Part shown: positions 23,764-33,889 of the stretch, piece after piece
Layout of the letters: each line of letters begins with the position of its first letter
How positions within the stretch are numbered: the first letter of the stretch is position 1
DNA from: Cytospora piceicola
Taxonomy: Eukaryota > Ascomycota > Sordariomycetes > Diaporthales > Cytosporaceae
Assembly (NCBI GenBank): GCA_023375675.1
Contig: JALQBC010000024.1
Span: 558,001 to 622,000 of the forward strand
Direction: 5' to 3'
Length of the DNA stretch: 64,000 bases
Notes under the pieces: model-generated
What the model saw: only the letters and a program-made list of their open reading frames with translations
Database searches by the model: none
What the model was told of the DNA's origin: nothing
Made by a program: the position numbers and the translations under genes

Positions 23764-26613
23764 ATGGCAGCCACCATTGTGCCTGATATGCCCCGCGATG
23801 GCCGTGTTCACAACCCACGCCATCTTTCACTTCCATTACAACGACACACCATGGGCCTCAACGAGCCTCTTGAAACCCCCGAGCTGACTCCTAGCCCCCA
23901 TGGCCCACCACCAAACCCACCCTTCGTTTTCCCGTCGAGACCGATGTCAATGTCGATGTCTGCTTCTACACCAACCACCGCTCGCACTTCCCGCAGGCGA
24001 CCAAGGTCTGCTATCGAACTGGCGGGTTTCGCCTTCGGTGACACTACCACCAGCAACGACAGCAGGCCATCAGCGTCACCTGCCCTACCTGACTTTTCGT
24101 TTAATCCTGGCGCACACCTCGCTCCTCCGAATACTATCACGCCCTCTACTGATAACTTTTTGAGTGCGCCTCGATCACCACATTCTCCACGGGTTACCTC
24201 GGCCAGAGCGGTACACAAACGTGGAGGCAGCGAATTTGTCGGCGGCGAATATCGATCCGGGAACGCGAGGATGGAGGTCTTGAACACAAGTCCAACAGGG
24301 TCAGAGGACGGCAAGGTCTCACCGCAGCTTCGACCCGTCGAGCCTAGTCGGCGAGGACCTGCTCATCGTCATGCTCACCGGCGCTCTGCAGCCATGTCAA
24401 GCCACGACCTCAGCACCATCACAGGTCTCAACCTAACGAAAAACCCGGGTGATGTCTCAAGGGGAAGCAGTGCGCCGTCGAGCCCATCGGCAGACCTCAA
24501 CAAACATTTCTCTTTTCCAATGATGCGCTCTGATGAGCCAACATCGGAGGCCGAGAAGACCAGTGAACCAAAGGCAGATGTTCCTAGACAGGAAGAAGCG
24601 CAAACCCCTCCTGCGCCAATACCCGAACCGGTCTTCGCCCAAAGGAAATCTTTCAGCAAAGGCAGAGTTGGATTTTCTGACACTCTTGAATTTATTCCGA
24701 GGCCACTTTCACTGGTGTCCAGCGATACTTCGAGCACTGTAACCGTCAAACCTGGCCACTCAGTGTCGGGCAGCATTTCGTCCATTATTTCTGCTTCAAA
24801 CTCGGTCATTATGGAGAAGGATGAAACTTTGCCATGCCTTGAAGCTACACCATCGCAACCTGGCTCGGACTCCAGGCCCAGTACGGCCGGTGCGATTCTC
24901 GAGGGTACACAGGATCCCCAAGCGGATACATCTTGTACTTCTACGTTAAGACGAGGTTCCTTCCCGTTGCTTACTGAGGTTTCGCTTGCTGTCCCCGGTC
25001 CCGCTACAACTCCTGACCCAAGTCCAACGAAAATCCCCAAGAGATGGTCGTTCCTGGATCACTTCGCTGGTTCTCATTCACCTTCAAGGTCTCGCCCTGT
25101 CAGCTTGAACTCTTGCGAGATCTCGAAGACGGACTTGCCATCATCAGATCTTGCTAATGATGAGGGTGCCCCGGATTTGGAGTACGCTGCTCCCAAAGCG
25201 GGAAAGAAGTCGGGCAAGAAGCAGAGGAAGGTGAAGACTTGGGCCGGTTCAATTCTGACGAAGAAATCGAAAAGCCGCCATGGTAAGAGCAAAAAGGCCC
25301 CTCGCCGTGGACCTACACCACCTCTTAGCCGTCCAAGGGATGAAGACGAGGAAGACTCGGCTTCAGACTCTGCCGACACGAAGAGCGAGCCCGGGGTGCC
25401 TACTGTAATGATCACGGAACTGGATCATGATCAAGGAGGTATCGACGCATGGAAGCCACCAAGACCTTTCACAGAAGATGATACGTCGTACCCTATGATC
25501 GACTTGGACGCAGCCTTGGGGCCTTTCAACACACCTTTACCGCGGAATGCGGAATGGGAAGCCGCGCAGAAGGCCGGTGGGCTAATGAAGCGGCAACTTC
25601 ACAGTGCTGCAGGCATGAGTCGGTTTTCTGGACCCGGAATGCACTACACTCACCATCAACGAGCCCAAAGCTCGCCTGAGATGCCACCTTTTGAATTCCG
25701 TCGCGGAATGAACAGATTCGGCAGCAGCTCTACCATGGCAGATGTCTTCGAGGAGGAGGAAGAAGAGGTTGATTCAGATGATTCTGGCTCTTCCACTCCC
25801 CAACCCGAGTCCGTCGGTCCTAAGGACAGCGAGGCGTCAAGCTTCAGTGGCCCTTTCTCGGTGCGCAGCTCTGACCCATCAATCGGGCCTTGGAGAAAAG
25901 GCAGCGACCCTGAGGACGGCAAATCACAGCGTACTGCGAGCATGAAGTCAAGGACATCCCTGAGTTCACTTCAAGAGCAAGTAATTGAGGAGGAGCCTCC
26001 TGCCATCCCCATGCAATTTAGGAAGGTGGAGTTTGGGCGCCCTGCCCAGAGGAAGGCTCCTGAGTCCCCTATAAGCCCAAGAGCACCGATGGACGGTAGT
26101 TCTACTCACACAACATCCTCTTCTCTGGCGCCAGTCAGCCCTTACTCTGTTGCCCAGTCTTCGCCCTTGCCATCACCCCGATCACCCGTATCGTACGATG
26201 CCAACATCATCTGCACCGCTCCATCGTCGGTCACGGATGATAGTTTCCAGTCCTTGCTCATGGGAGAGCCAGGTCCCGAGGTCCGAAAGTCTATGGATGT
26301 CCCATCCATTTCGAGCAACCACTCCAACCAGGCGGGAGAGAATCTGTTTGCCCAAGAGGCAGCGCAGATGACCCAGCCGCCTGCACCCGGCCAACGTCCA
26401 GCTTCCTTCAGTGCGTTGGCGTTTGGCGGTCGACGAGGGAGTTTGGGAAGTTTGAGCCGCCTGATCAGCAGTTCTCACGGGGAGCGCAGCAAATTATCCA
26501 CGGAGGTCACGTTCAAAGGCGACTCGGAGAAGAAGCCGAAAGGCAGCAAATCAAAGCGGTTCAGCCGGATGGTGCAATTTTGGAAGCCAAAAGAGAACGC
26601 TCAGCAAACCTAG
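23764..26613 (+). CDS. Large Ser/Pro-rich protein, single exon
   Basis: 949 residues without introns. The protein is almost wholly low-complexity, rich in Ser, Pro and basic residues. Recognisable islands are MSMSMSAS and RRRPRSAIELAGFAFGD (near 60-90), HKRGGSEFVGGEYRSGN (about 150), GRVGFSDTLEFI (about 300), KRWSFLDHFAG (about 425), a Lys-rich KKSGKKQRKVKTWAGSIL (about 480), an acidic EEEEEEVDSDDSGSS (about 660) and a basic C-terminus KRFSRMVQFWKPKE. Similar ascomycete proteins are often labelled cell wall proline-rich protein, but there is no signal peptide or membrane segment, so that label is doubtful. Many SP/TP and RxxS sites make it a likely kinase target. The start ATG sits in a good AAGATGG context. 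Confidence 0.85.
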   Translation: MAATIVPDMPRDGRVHNPRHLSLPLQRHTMGLNEPLETPELTPSPHGPPPNPPFVFPSRPMSMSMSASTPTTARTSRRRPRSAIELAGFAFGDTTTSNDSRPSASPALPDFSFNPGAHLAPPNTITPSTDNFLSAPRSPHSPRVTSARAVHKRGGSEFVGGEYRSGNARMEVLNTSPTGSEDGKVSPQLRPVEPSRRGPAHRHAHRRSAAMSSHDLSTITGLNLTKNPGDVSRGSSAPSSPSADLNKHFSFPMMRSDEPTSEAEKTSEPKADVPRQEEAQTPPAPIPEPVFAQRKSFSKGRVGFSDTLEFIPRPLSLVSSDTSSTVTVKPGHSVSGSISSIISASNSVIMEKDETLPCLEATPSQPGSDSRPSTAGAILEGTQDPQADTSCTSTLRRGSFPLLTEVSLAVPGPATTPDPSPTKIPKRWSFLDHFAGSHSPSRSRPVSLNSCEISKTDLPSSDLANDEGAPDLEYAAPKAGKKSGKKQRKVKTWAGSILTKKSKSRHGKSKKAPRRGPTPPLSRPRDEDEEDSASDSADTKSEPGVPTVMITELDHDQGGIDAWKPPRPFTEDDTSYPMIDLDAALGPFNTPLPRNAEWEAAQKAGGLMKRQLHSAAGMSRFSGPGMHYTHHQRAQSSPEMPPFEFRRGMNRFGSSSTMADVFEEEEEEVDSDDSGSSTPQPESVGPKDSEASSFSGPFSVRSSDPSIGPWRKGSDPEDGKSQRTASMKSRTSLSSLQEQVIEEEPPAIPMQFRKVEFGRPAQRKAPESPISPRAPMDGSSTHTTSSSLAPVSPYSVAQSSPLPSPRSPVSYDANIICTAPSSVTDDSFQSLLMGEPGPEVRKSMDVPSISSNHSNQAGENLFAQEAAQMTQPPAPGQRPASFSALAFGGRRGSLGSLSRLISSSHGERSKLSTEVTFKGDSEKKPKGSKSKRFSRMVQFWKPKENAQQT

Positions 26614-27911
26614 TGCTCGCATGGCTACTATTCTATCTGTCGACGTTGCACCCTCGACAACCCTGACTGTGACTGCCCGTTGAGAGAAGATAGGGGCTGA
26701 TCAGGGTTGATATCAATACTCACGGGCTTGGGGCACGGAGTCCATACCGGTCTACTGGGCTTCTCGATCGTAGGAGTTTTACAAGCGACATGGGATCATC
26801 TCCGGAGACGAATATGTATGATAAGCTGCTGCTAATAGGAGATATGATGCTCCTTGCCTGGAAGCACTCGCGTTACGAGGAATAACTTGGCATATTTCTC
26901 CCCACATCTGGGGCATAGAATGAACTCGGAGGAGATATGAACTGTGTTATTTAATACACAGCCTTGAAATTTGGCGTTATGCAGCAATGGTTACAGGAGA
27001 TGGGGAGGCTGTATGTCGCATTGCACAATTTACACCTCAACACTACTCCACAGAAAATGATGAGAGATGAGGTCGGTAGGCCTGGAGGCTGGAGGTCTGG
27101 ACATGTATGCTGATCACAGATCCGGGAAGGATGAAGGTGATCGAATGTTGGTACCTTTCAATTCTACAGGGACAAATTTACATTATACGGAAGAGCAGAA
27201 AGGCAGCCTCGTCACAGAAAACTGGGGAGGAGATAAGACCTGCTTGTTGAGCATTTCAGACATGACTTGAATGGGAAACCAAGCGGGAACGCAAAATTAC
27301 GTAGAAAGATAATGATGATGATCATCAGTACATAACACTTAATTCCGTACCACGAACCACAAGTAAAGATGTGAAACAAGAGAAGGATGGGATTGCAGAG
27401 GGATCCGTGAGCCTTGCGGGCCTCAGCTCACATCAGATCTCAGGGGATATCTACATATGTATATGCTCCGTATGCAGAGACTATGTAGACTACTTACTGT
27501 AAGTACTGTATCTAATCGAGATTTGACAGCTGTGGAGACCGGGGGAGGCCATCCACAAGCTTGCGCACTGCGTGCCCAGGTGCCTCGGCTGGTGTGCAGG
27601 GCTGGTGCAGGTGCAGGCTTGCATTTGCAGGCTTGGTGGCTGGACCGAGAGAACCAATGCTACATTCAATCATTCATTCATTCGTTCACTCAATCATTGG
27701 TCCAACGTCCCAAGGCAAGAGACAGAAGAAGAGCATGGGAATCTCCCACCGTATTTCAACCCCAAAATTCTAACCCAACATTACTCTCGCGACTCAGTCT
27801 CCCTCGTACAATCCTGGTATCTACAAATACTGGTCCCCTTCACAAGCCCCATCCAAATCTCTCTCATCTCATCCACCTCCTCCACAACCAGGAAACCAAA
27901 AGGCCACACAG
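26614..27911. other. Intergenic region
   Basis: 1.3 kb between two + strand genes. The left part is likely the 3' untranslated region of the Ser/Pro-rich gene. The right part has CATTCATTCATTC (about 27667-27685) and pyrimidine-rich leader-like sequence before PEX4. No gene recognised. Confidence 0.5.
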
Positions 27912-28741
27912 ATGTCCGTCGCGTCAGCCTCCGCGTCATCCTCCCGCAGCGCAACCCGCCGCCTCATCAAGGAACTCGACACCTGGCGCGCCGAGTCGCG
28001 CGACGAGAAGGGCATCGAGCGCCTCGGCCCCGTCGGCGAGGATGACCTGTTGACTTGGGAGGCCGTGATCAACGGACGGGGTGTCGGCGGGGGTTATGAC
28101 GGTGCGCACAATGTCCCCTTTGTTACATTTCCCCTTTCTTTTCTTTTCGCTGTCCTCCACCTCTTACTTCTCCCCGGGCTCATATACGTCTGAGCGTGTC
28201 TTGGTGCTACGGGATATAAATAACGAATGAGTATGTATCTATATACGTATTTACATACCTGTATACATACATACCATCGTACTTATATCCCGACCACCAG
28301 CAACGAACGGGGGGAAAAACCACAAAGTCCAACACTGAAACCCCCCCCCCCAAACTGTGACCACGCCGACCGTTTGACTGACAACCTCTCTCCCCCGCCT
28401 TTCCCCCCCGTCCAGAAGGCCGATGGCTCCTCTCCATCCTCATCCCGGCCAACTACCCCCTCGCCCCGCCGCAGGTGCGCTTCGCCACGCCCGTGGTGCA
28501 CCCCAACATCGCCCTCGCGACGGGCGAGGTCTGCCTGGACCTGCTCAAGGGCGCCTGGACCCCCGCGTACTCGGTGCTCGAGACGGTCCGCGCCGTCAGG
28601 GCCCTGCTGCCGTACCCCGAGGTCGACTCCCCGCTCAACGTCGACTGCGCCGCCCTGCTGCGGGCCGGCGACGCCCTCGGCGCGAGGAGGCTGGTGGAGC
28701 TGTGGTGCTCCGGGGAGGAGGGGAGGTATGATGGGGAGTGA
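27912..28741 (+). CDS. PEX4: Peroxisomal ubiquitin-conjugating enzyme PEX4 (peroxin-4)
   Basis: Two exons (27912-28101, 28416-28741) encode a 171-residue E2 enzyme. The intron is unusually long for this locus (314 bp), GTGCGC start, CTGAC then pyrimidine tract and CCAG end. The E2 core shows helix 1 (RRLIKELDTWR), a WLLSILIPANYPLAPPQVRF strand region, His-Pro-Asn at 92-94 and the active-site Cys103 in GEVCLDLL. The following KGAWTPAYSVLETVRAVRALL matches Pex4 better than Ubc2/4/13 types. Pex4 monoubiquitinates the import receptor Pex5 at the peroxisome, allowing its recycling, with Pex22 as anchor. A second, unrelated E2 identity is less likely. Confidence 0.85.
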
Positions 28742-29584
28742 AAGGGGGGGGAGGTAGAAAGGTGATGGGTGCTGGGACAGGGACAGGGACAGGGTAGTGG
28801 GCATACGAGGCGGTGATGTCTTGGCTTATGATACGTGGTAATGAATGGAATGTGCCAGTCGAGAAATTGGATATGGGGTCTGTTTCTTTTTGGGGGGGGG
28901 GGGTCTGGGTCTGTACGGGAAGCGAATTCAAATCTTTCGCCTATGGCGTTGGCAGGTCACCACGAGAAGGGACTCGAGGAGGCCACCGTAATGGCAGACT
29001 GAATATATGATATAGGGACTTGATCTCTTGGAATAAGACGAAGTCACGATCAACAACGACGACATTAACAACAACACCGGTTACATCGGGTGCTGTATGT
29101 ATGTATGTATGTATGTGTGTATGTAGACCCTCAAAAGTATGAGGGCGCTCACGATGCCACCGGCTACCGCAGATCTCGCTGCGTATCGTATAATGCACCC
29201 ATCAGCGCCCAGTCCAAGCACCGGAACCCCTTTTGTTTAACCAGGGCCCTTTGTAGATAGCGTTTCCCCGTCCCAGCTCCCCCTCCCTGCCTTCCTCCCG
29301 ATCGTTGCGCGTCGCTGTATTGAGGCGTGAAAGGTGGATGAACTAGAACGCCAAAACAAAATGGAGAGATCACACCCTGCGATCCCTCTGTGTGCAGATA
29401 ATGACCTCCAAAAGTCCCTGGTCTGTTGATCTACAATCCATATCATTCGAGCTCCGCGGGTCACTGGCCCCGGTTTTCCACGCATTGCGACCAAACGGGG
29501 CAAAACCGGCTGGAAGGCTGGTTGGTGGCGTCTTCTAAAATTAATATAAATACTGCTTTTCGAATACTCAACCGTGAGATAACA
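28742..29584. other. Convergent intergenic region
   Basis: Between the 3' ends of PEX4 and ANP1. It has a GGGACA repeat (28774-28795), a 12-G run (about 28892-28903) and a (GTAT)n microsatellite (29095-29125). No gene recognised. Confidence 0.6.
29095..29125. repeat. (GTAT)n microsatellite
   Basis: About seven TATG units, the last ones varied. Confidence 0.85.
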
Positions 29585-30790
29585 TCACTCGTTGTAGTGG
29601 TAGACCTATGACAAGACGTCGCATGTTAGTCTCTGTCGTCGCAGACATATCGTGAAGCGATCTTAGCTCACCTTGTATAGGGGCAAGCCTGTTGACTTCC
29701 AGCCAAGTCGTGCTGCCATCTTTGCAAAGCCCTCAGTCTCGATGAGATGATAGAATGAAAAAGGAGGGAACATGGCCCCATCTCGGTGCACATCCGCCTT
29801 GACCAGCACCGCCGTGCCCCCGACGCCGTCCAGCGGAACCTCCAGGTGTATGTTATCCTGGTCGTCGAATGGCATGTAAGCCATAAGTGCACGGAACGTC
29901 CCCATCTCGGCGTATCCCTCGAGAAGGATGTCTTCCTTGCCCATCTTAGAGGCGAGGTCCTGCGCAGTAGGACTGTCCTGCCAGTTGTTGAAGTCGTATG
30001 GACGCTCCACCATTTGTTTCTGGTCCGCATCGTAGTATCGCTGGAAGCAGTTGGGAACAAGAATCGGCTTGTCGTGTGAGGCGAGATCCTGTATAAGGTC
30101 CGGTGGGGTCTCGACGATGTCGGCGTCCAACCAAAGTACCCACGATACTGACGGGCCGAGGGTAGTGAAAAGGAGGGAGTTGCGCGCTTTGGCCATTGCT
30201 GCGCGCCTGGGTTTTTGATTCTGCATTTTGTGCCTCTCGGTCTCGTCTTGCGAGGCCAGCGGTGGGTCAAAGTCCTGCCTGAGGATAATGATGCTCTTAA
30301 AACGATCCTTCTCCGGGCCAGACTTCTGCGTCTTGGCGATCTGCGCCTGGAGCATTGTGGTTGCCTCGTTTCCTTCCTTGTTCTTGGGCAGAATGAAGCC
30401 GAGTGTTATAAGCTGGTGCGGATAGGTGAGCTGCAACAGGTTGTCCCAATATTCTTGGTAGAATCGAGCCATCGGGGTCAGGATGAGGACGTTCTCATTG
30501 TTCTCGATGGGGTTCGGCGAGATTGTGACATTGTTGAGGTTGTAACGAGCGACGGGCGGCGGCGCGGTCTTTCCATTCTTCGAGATGGGTTTTCGGAAGG
30601 GGGAAGTCGGCGGCGATAGAGGATGCGAGGCGACTGTAGGTTTCTTTACATGTATGGAGGAGATGCTGCCGCCAGTAGGACTTGAGGGAGCAACGATGAA
30701 GTACAGGATGAATATGCACAAGACAGCGCCGATGGCGAGAGTTATGGGGTTCGTCTTCTTGAGACGAACTGGCCCCATGGGTCGCGCCAT
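29585..30790 (-). CDS. ANP1: Mannan polymerase II subunit ANP1 (alpha-1,6-mannosyltransferase family 62)
   Basis: Two exons (29672-30790, 29585-29605) with a 66-bp intron (GTGAGC...GACTAAC...CATAG) give 379 residues. The last coding exon is only 21 bases and completes the family ending YKVYHYNE. It is a type II Golgi protein: short basic N-terminus, membrane helix about 15-34, Pro-rich stem, then the catalytic domain. Anp1-type signatures are QEYWDNLLQLTYP (111-123), SWVLWLDADIVETPP with the DxD Asp222-Asp224, YDFNNWQ, EGYAEMGTFR and HRDGAMFPPFSFYHLIETEGFAKM. In yeast Anp1 is part of M-Pol II with Mnn9, extending the alpha-1,6 mannan backbone on N-glycans. These motifs separate it from Mnn9 and Van1. 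It shares an upstream region with ALG12. Confidence 0.93.
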
Positions 30791-31781
30791 GGGTTTGTCT
30801 GTATTGTCTCACAGGCCAGATATTCGGCTGGGTGGCATAGACGGTGACGGGGGGGGGGGAGAAGTATAGAGCAGAGGCAGAGCAGGAGGCGATCTCTCTA
30901 CTTTGTGTGCCAGTTGGCCTGTGCCGTCCTCAGTCCATCAACATCGGCTGGGTTTCGAGTCGAGTCGAGTCGAATCGAATCGGAAGAGTCAAATGGAATG
31001 CGGGTCGAAGTCGGAGTCGGAGTCAAAATCGCAGGAGTCGCTTGCCAGGTCGTGAAGGAGAAGCCAGAACTGCCGGTGTCTTCGTTAATGCGTGATGTGT
31101 ACTTGTGCTCAGTCAGGTGTGTCAGACTAAGACTATTTCAATGGCAATGCTGATGACGGCCGGCAAAGAAGGTGATACGAAGAACACTGCAGCGCTGATG
31201 TGGTAGACTAAGTGCCCAGGAGGTTCGGTCGAAGGAAGGGCAAAAGGGCAGAAGGGCAGAAGGGCAGAAGGGCCACAATTGGCGATGCGATTGACAATTC
31301 ATATCCAAACCACCTGGGCACCTGAGCACGCACCCTGGCACCTACCTAAGTACCTGTCTAGGTACTCAAGTAGCTAAGTACCTATCCAGTAACACATGCA
31401 CGCAGCATCTGGTGGGCAAAGTGGCCCTGGTGGCCTGGCAGCTACCGTTACAGGGGCAGCTCCGACGGTAACTAGCGGGAAGCCGTCTCATTCTCTCGAT
31501 TACTGGCCAATAGAGTTATGCCGTACCCATTATTCTTGCACTAGGGGTCTCCTTAATCCCCTGTCCTGGCCCAAGCGCCGGGTGAATACTGCGTACTAAG
31601 TACATACTGTATCCTGACAGGGTAACTGTACTCCAGGGCGAGGCACTACTGTATATACTGATCTGGTATCCGTATCCCGAGAACAACACTCTGGCTCGAC
31701 GAACTATTGTTTTGCTTGGACCACGACAACCTCAACAAGGGTGAACCTGCACCCAGCATAGCAATAAGCGACGGACTAGCA
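30791..31781. promoter_or_regulatory. Shared divergent promoter region of ANP1 and ALG12
   Basis: 991 bp between two start codons facing away from each other. It contains GAGTC/GAATC repeats (30958-30982), an AGGGCAGA tandem (31237-31272), an inverted CCAAT (31278-31282) and a CCAAT (31507-31511). A dense cluster of 4-bp-periodic elements (CACCTACCTAAGTACCTGTCTAGGTACTC) lies at about 31340-31385. Which elements control which gene cannot be told from sequence. Confidence 0.5.
31237..31272. repeat. AGGGCAGA tandem repeat
   Basis: Four to five near-perfect 8-bp units in the ANP1/ALG12 intergenic region. Confidence 0.85.
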
Positions 31782-33671
31782 ATGCCGTCCCGCTTTGGTG
31801 AGCGAAACCCCCCCCCCTCTCCTCGATATTATGGATTTATATACTGACAGTAAGCTCACAGATTACCTCTTTGAGCTCCTCATACCAGCAGTGGTGTTGA
31901 TCCACCTCGTGGCAACACCCTACACAAAGGTTGAGGAGTCTTTCAACATCCAGGCCACTCATGATGTCTTGGTTTATGGAACCCCTCTCCAAAACATCTA
32001 CCAGAAGCTATCCAGCAGCTATGATCATTTTGCTTTCCCAGGGGCTGTGCCCAGGACTTTTATAGGTCCTGTTCTGCTCGCAGGCATCGCCCGTCCCTTT
32101 GAGATCATTCTGGGAGGATACACGAATCCCCAATTCCTTGTGCGGGCTATTCTTGGACTATTCAATGCCCAAGCCCTGATCTTCTTCAAGAGACAGCTAC
32201 ATAATGCGTGTGGTCCTGCTGTGGCACGGTGGTATCTGGTGATGCAGGCTAGCCAGTTCCACATCATGTTCTATGCCTCCAGGACCCTCCCAAATATGTT
32301 CGCATTCGGGTTGAGTAAGTCACCAGTCTCATTCCAGATCCAAAACCTTCTTCTATATTATACCAATTAACTCAATTTCCAGCAACCATTGCTTTTGGCC
32401 TTCTCCTCCCGCCCAATGACCGCTTCAAGGCCAATGCCAGGATTAGAGTATCAATAGCACTGTTCGTCTTCGCAGCAGTCGTATTCCGGTCAGAAGTTGC
32501 CTTGTTGCTCGGTACCAATGCCCTGTGGCTCCTCGTTGACCACCAGACCTCCCTCCACCGGCTGATACCTCCGTTCCTCGTCTCCTTTGTCGCCGCCTTG
32601 GTCATATCCGTCCCTATCGACTCGTACTTCTGGCAGGAGCCCATCTGGCCGGAGCTCTGGGGCTTCTACTTCAATGTCTTCCAGGGCTCTGCCTCCAACT
32701 GGGGCACATCCCCGTGGTACTGGTACTTCACCAGCGCGCTGCCAAAGCTGGTCTCGCCACCGCTCGGCCTCGCGCTCGTCTACGTCGCCCTCTTCTCCCC
32801 GGCATACGGGCGCATCACGAGGCGCCTGCTCATCCCCAACCTGCTCTTTGTGGCCATATACTCCCTCCAGCCACACAAGGAGGCCCGCTTCATCTTCTAC
32901 GTTGTCCCGCCCCTCACCGCCGCGGCCGCCCTGGGGGCCGTCTCCGTGGTCCGGGAGCTCCCCGCCAGGCTCGGCACCGACGCGGACAGCCGGTGGGCCA
33001 TCAGGAACGTCCTGTCCTTGGTCTTCTCGGCCGGCGTGCTGCTCACCGCCCTGGGCAGCGCGGGCGTGCTCCTCGCCTCGAGCCTGAACTACCCCGGCGG
33101 CGAGGCTCTCGCTGCCCTGCACCAGATGATCGCGCGGGACCAGAGCACCGTCTCGAGCTCCGTGGTCACGGTCCACGCGGACGTGCTGAGCTGCATGACG
33201 GGCGTGACGCTGTTTGGCGTCGCGCAGGGCAGCCCCTCCCCCACGCACCACCAGCTCGTCAAGAGCCCCGAGGTCGTGGTGAGCGGCAGTGGCGAAGAGA
33301 AGCCGTCCGTGTCGCTCGTGCTCGACAAGACGGAGGACGAGGCTGTCATCTCCGACCCCAACTTCTGGACCCGGTTCGACTACCTCCTCATGGAGGACGA
33401 GAGCGTGGTCAAGGGTGGCCAGTGGAGCACGGTGGCGGTCGTGGAGGGCTTCGTGGGCCCGGAGATCCTGCGTCCTGAATATGCGCACGTGGAGGAGGAG
33501 CCCAAGGGCGTCAAGAGGGTCGGCACGGGGGCTCGTCTCGATTCCTTGCGGGATTGGGTGCTCTCGCTCACTGGGGGATGGTGGGTCGGTCCCAAGACGG
33601 CGCCCAGGATCCGGATTATGAAGCGCATCAAGGAGACGTCTGATAGGGCTACGAAGGGGGCCACGTCGTGA
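31782..33671 (+). CDS. ALG12: Dolichyl-P-Man:Man7GlcNAc2-PP-dolichol alpha-1,6-mannosyltransferase ALG12
   Basis: Three exons (31782-31797, 31862-32314, 32383-33671) give 585 residues. The first coding exon is only 16 bases; its intron (GTGAGC...TACTGAC...CACAG, 64 bp) yields MPSRFDYLFELL. The second intron is 68 bp (GTAAGT...ATTAAC...CCAG). It is a multi-pass ER enzyme of glycosyltransferase family 22. Diagnostic segments are TPYTKVEESFNIQATHD in the first lumenal loop (acidic residues essential in the family), DHFAFPGAVPRTF, SWVF-like WYWYFTSALPKL, and HKEARFIFYVVP. It adds the eighth mannose, alpha-1,6 linked, to the lipid-linked N-glycan precursor in the ER lumen. The C-terminal 190 residues are soluble and less conserved. 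Confidence 0.94.
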
Positions 33672-33889
33672 GATACTAGTATCTCTCTGCGTGACTAGCA
33701 TCTCTAACCTTTACACATACTGTACCTGGTTGTAGTGGGATCTGTTTCATGTTTGGAGTTGGATGGCCCTGTATGATAAGTTGTGACTCGACATAGTTGA
33801 CCTCACATGATTGTCACCAAAGACAATCAAAGTCCGCAAGGGCAATCAGAACCATTGTGTCTTCAAATCTTGCATTGGTGCTCTACGTC

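Noticed and set aside
32490..33701. 403-residue minus-strand ORF opposite ALG12
   Set aside because: It is antisense to exon 3 of a clear ALG12 gene. The Arg/Gly/Glu-rich product has no domain and results from the GC-rich third positions of ALG12.
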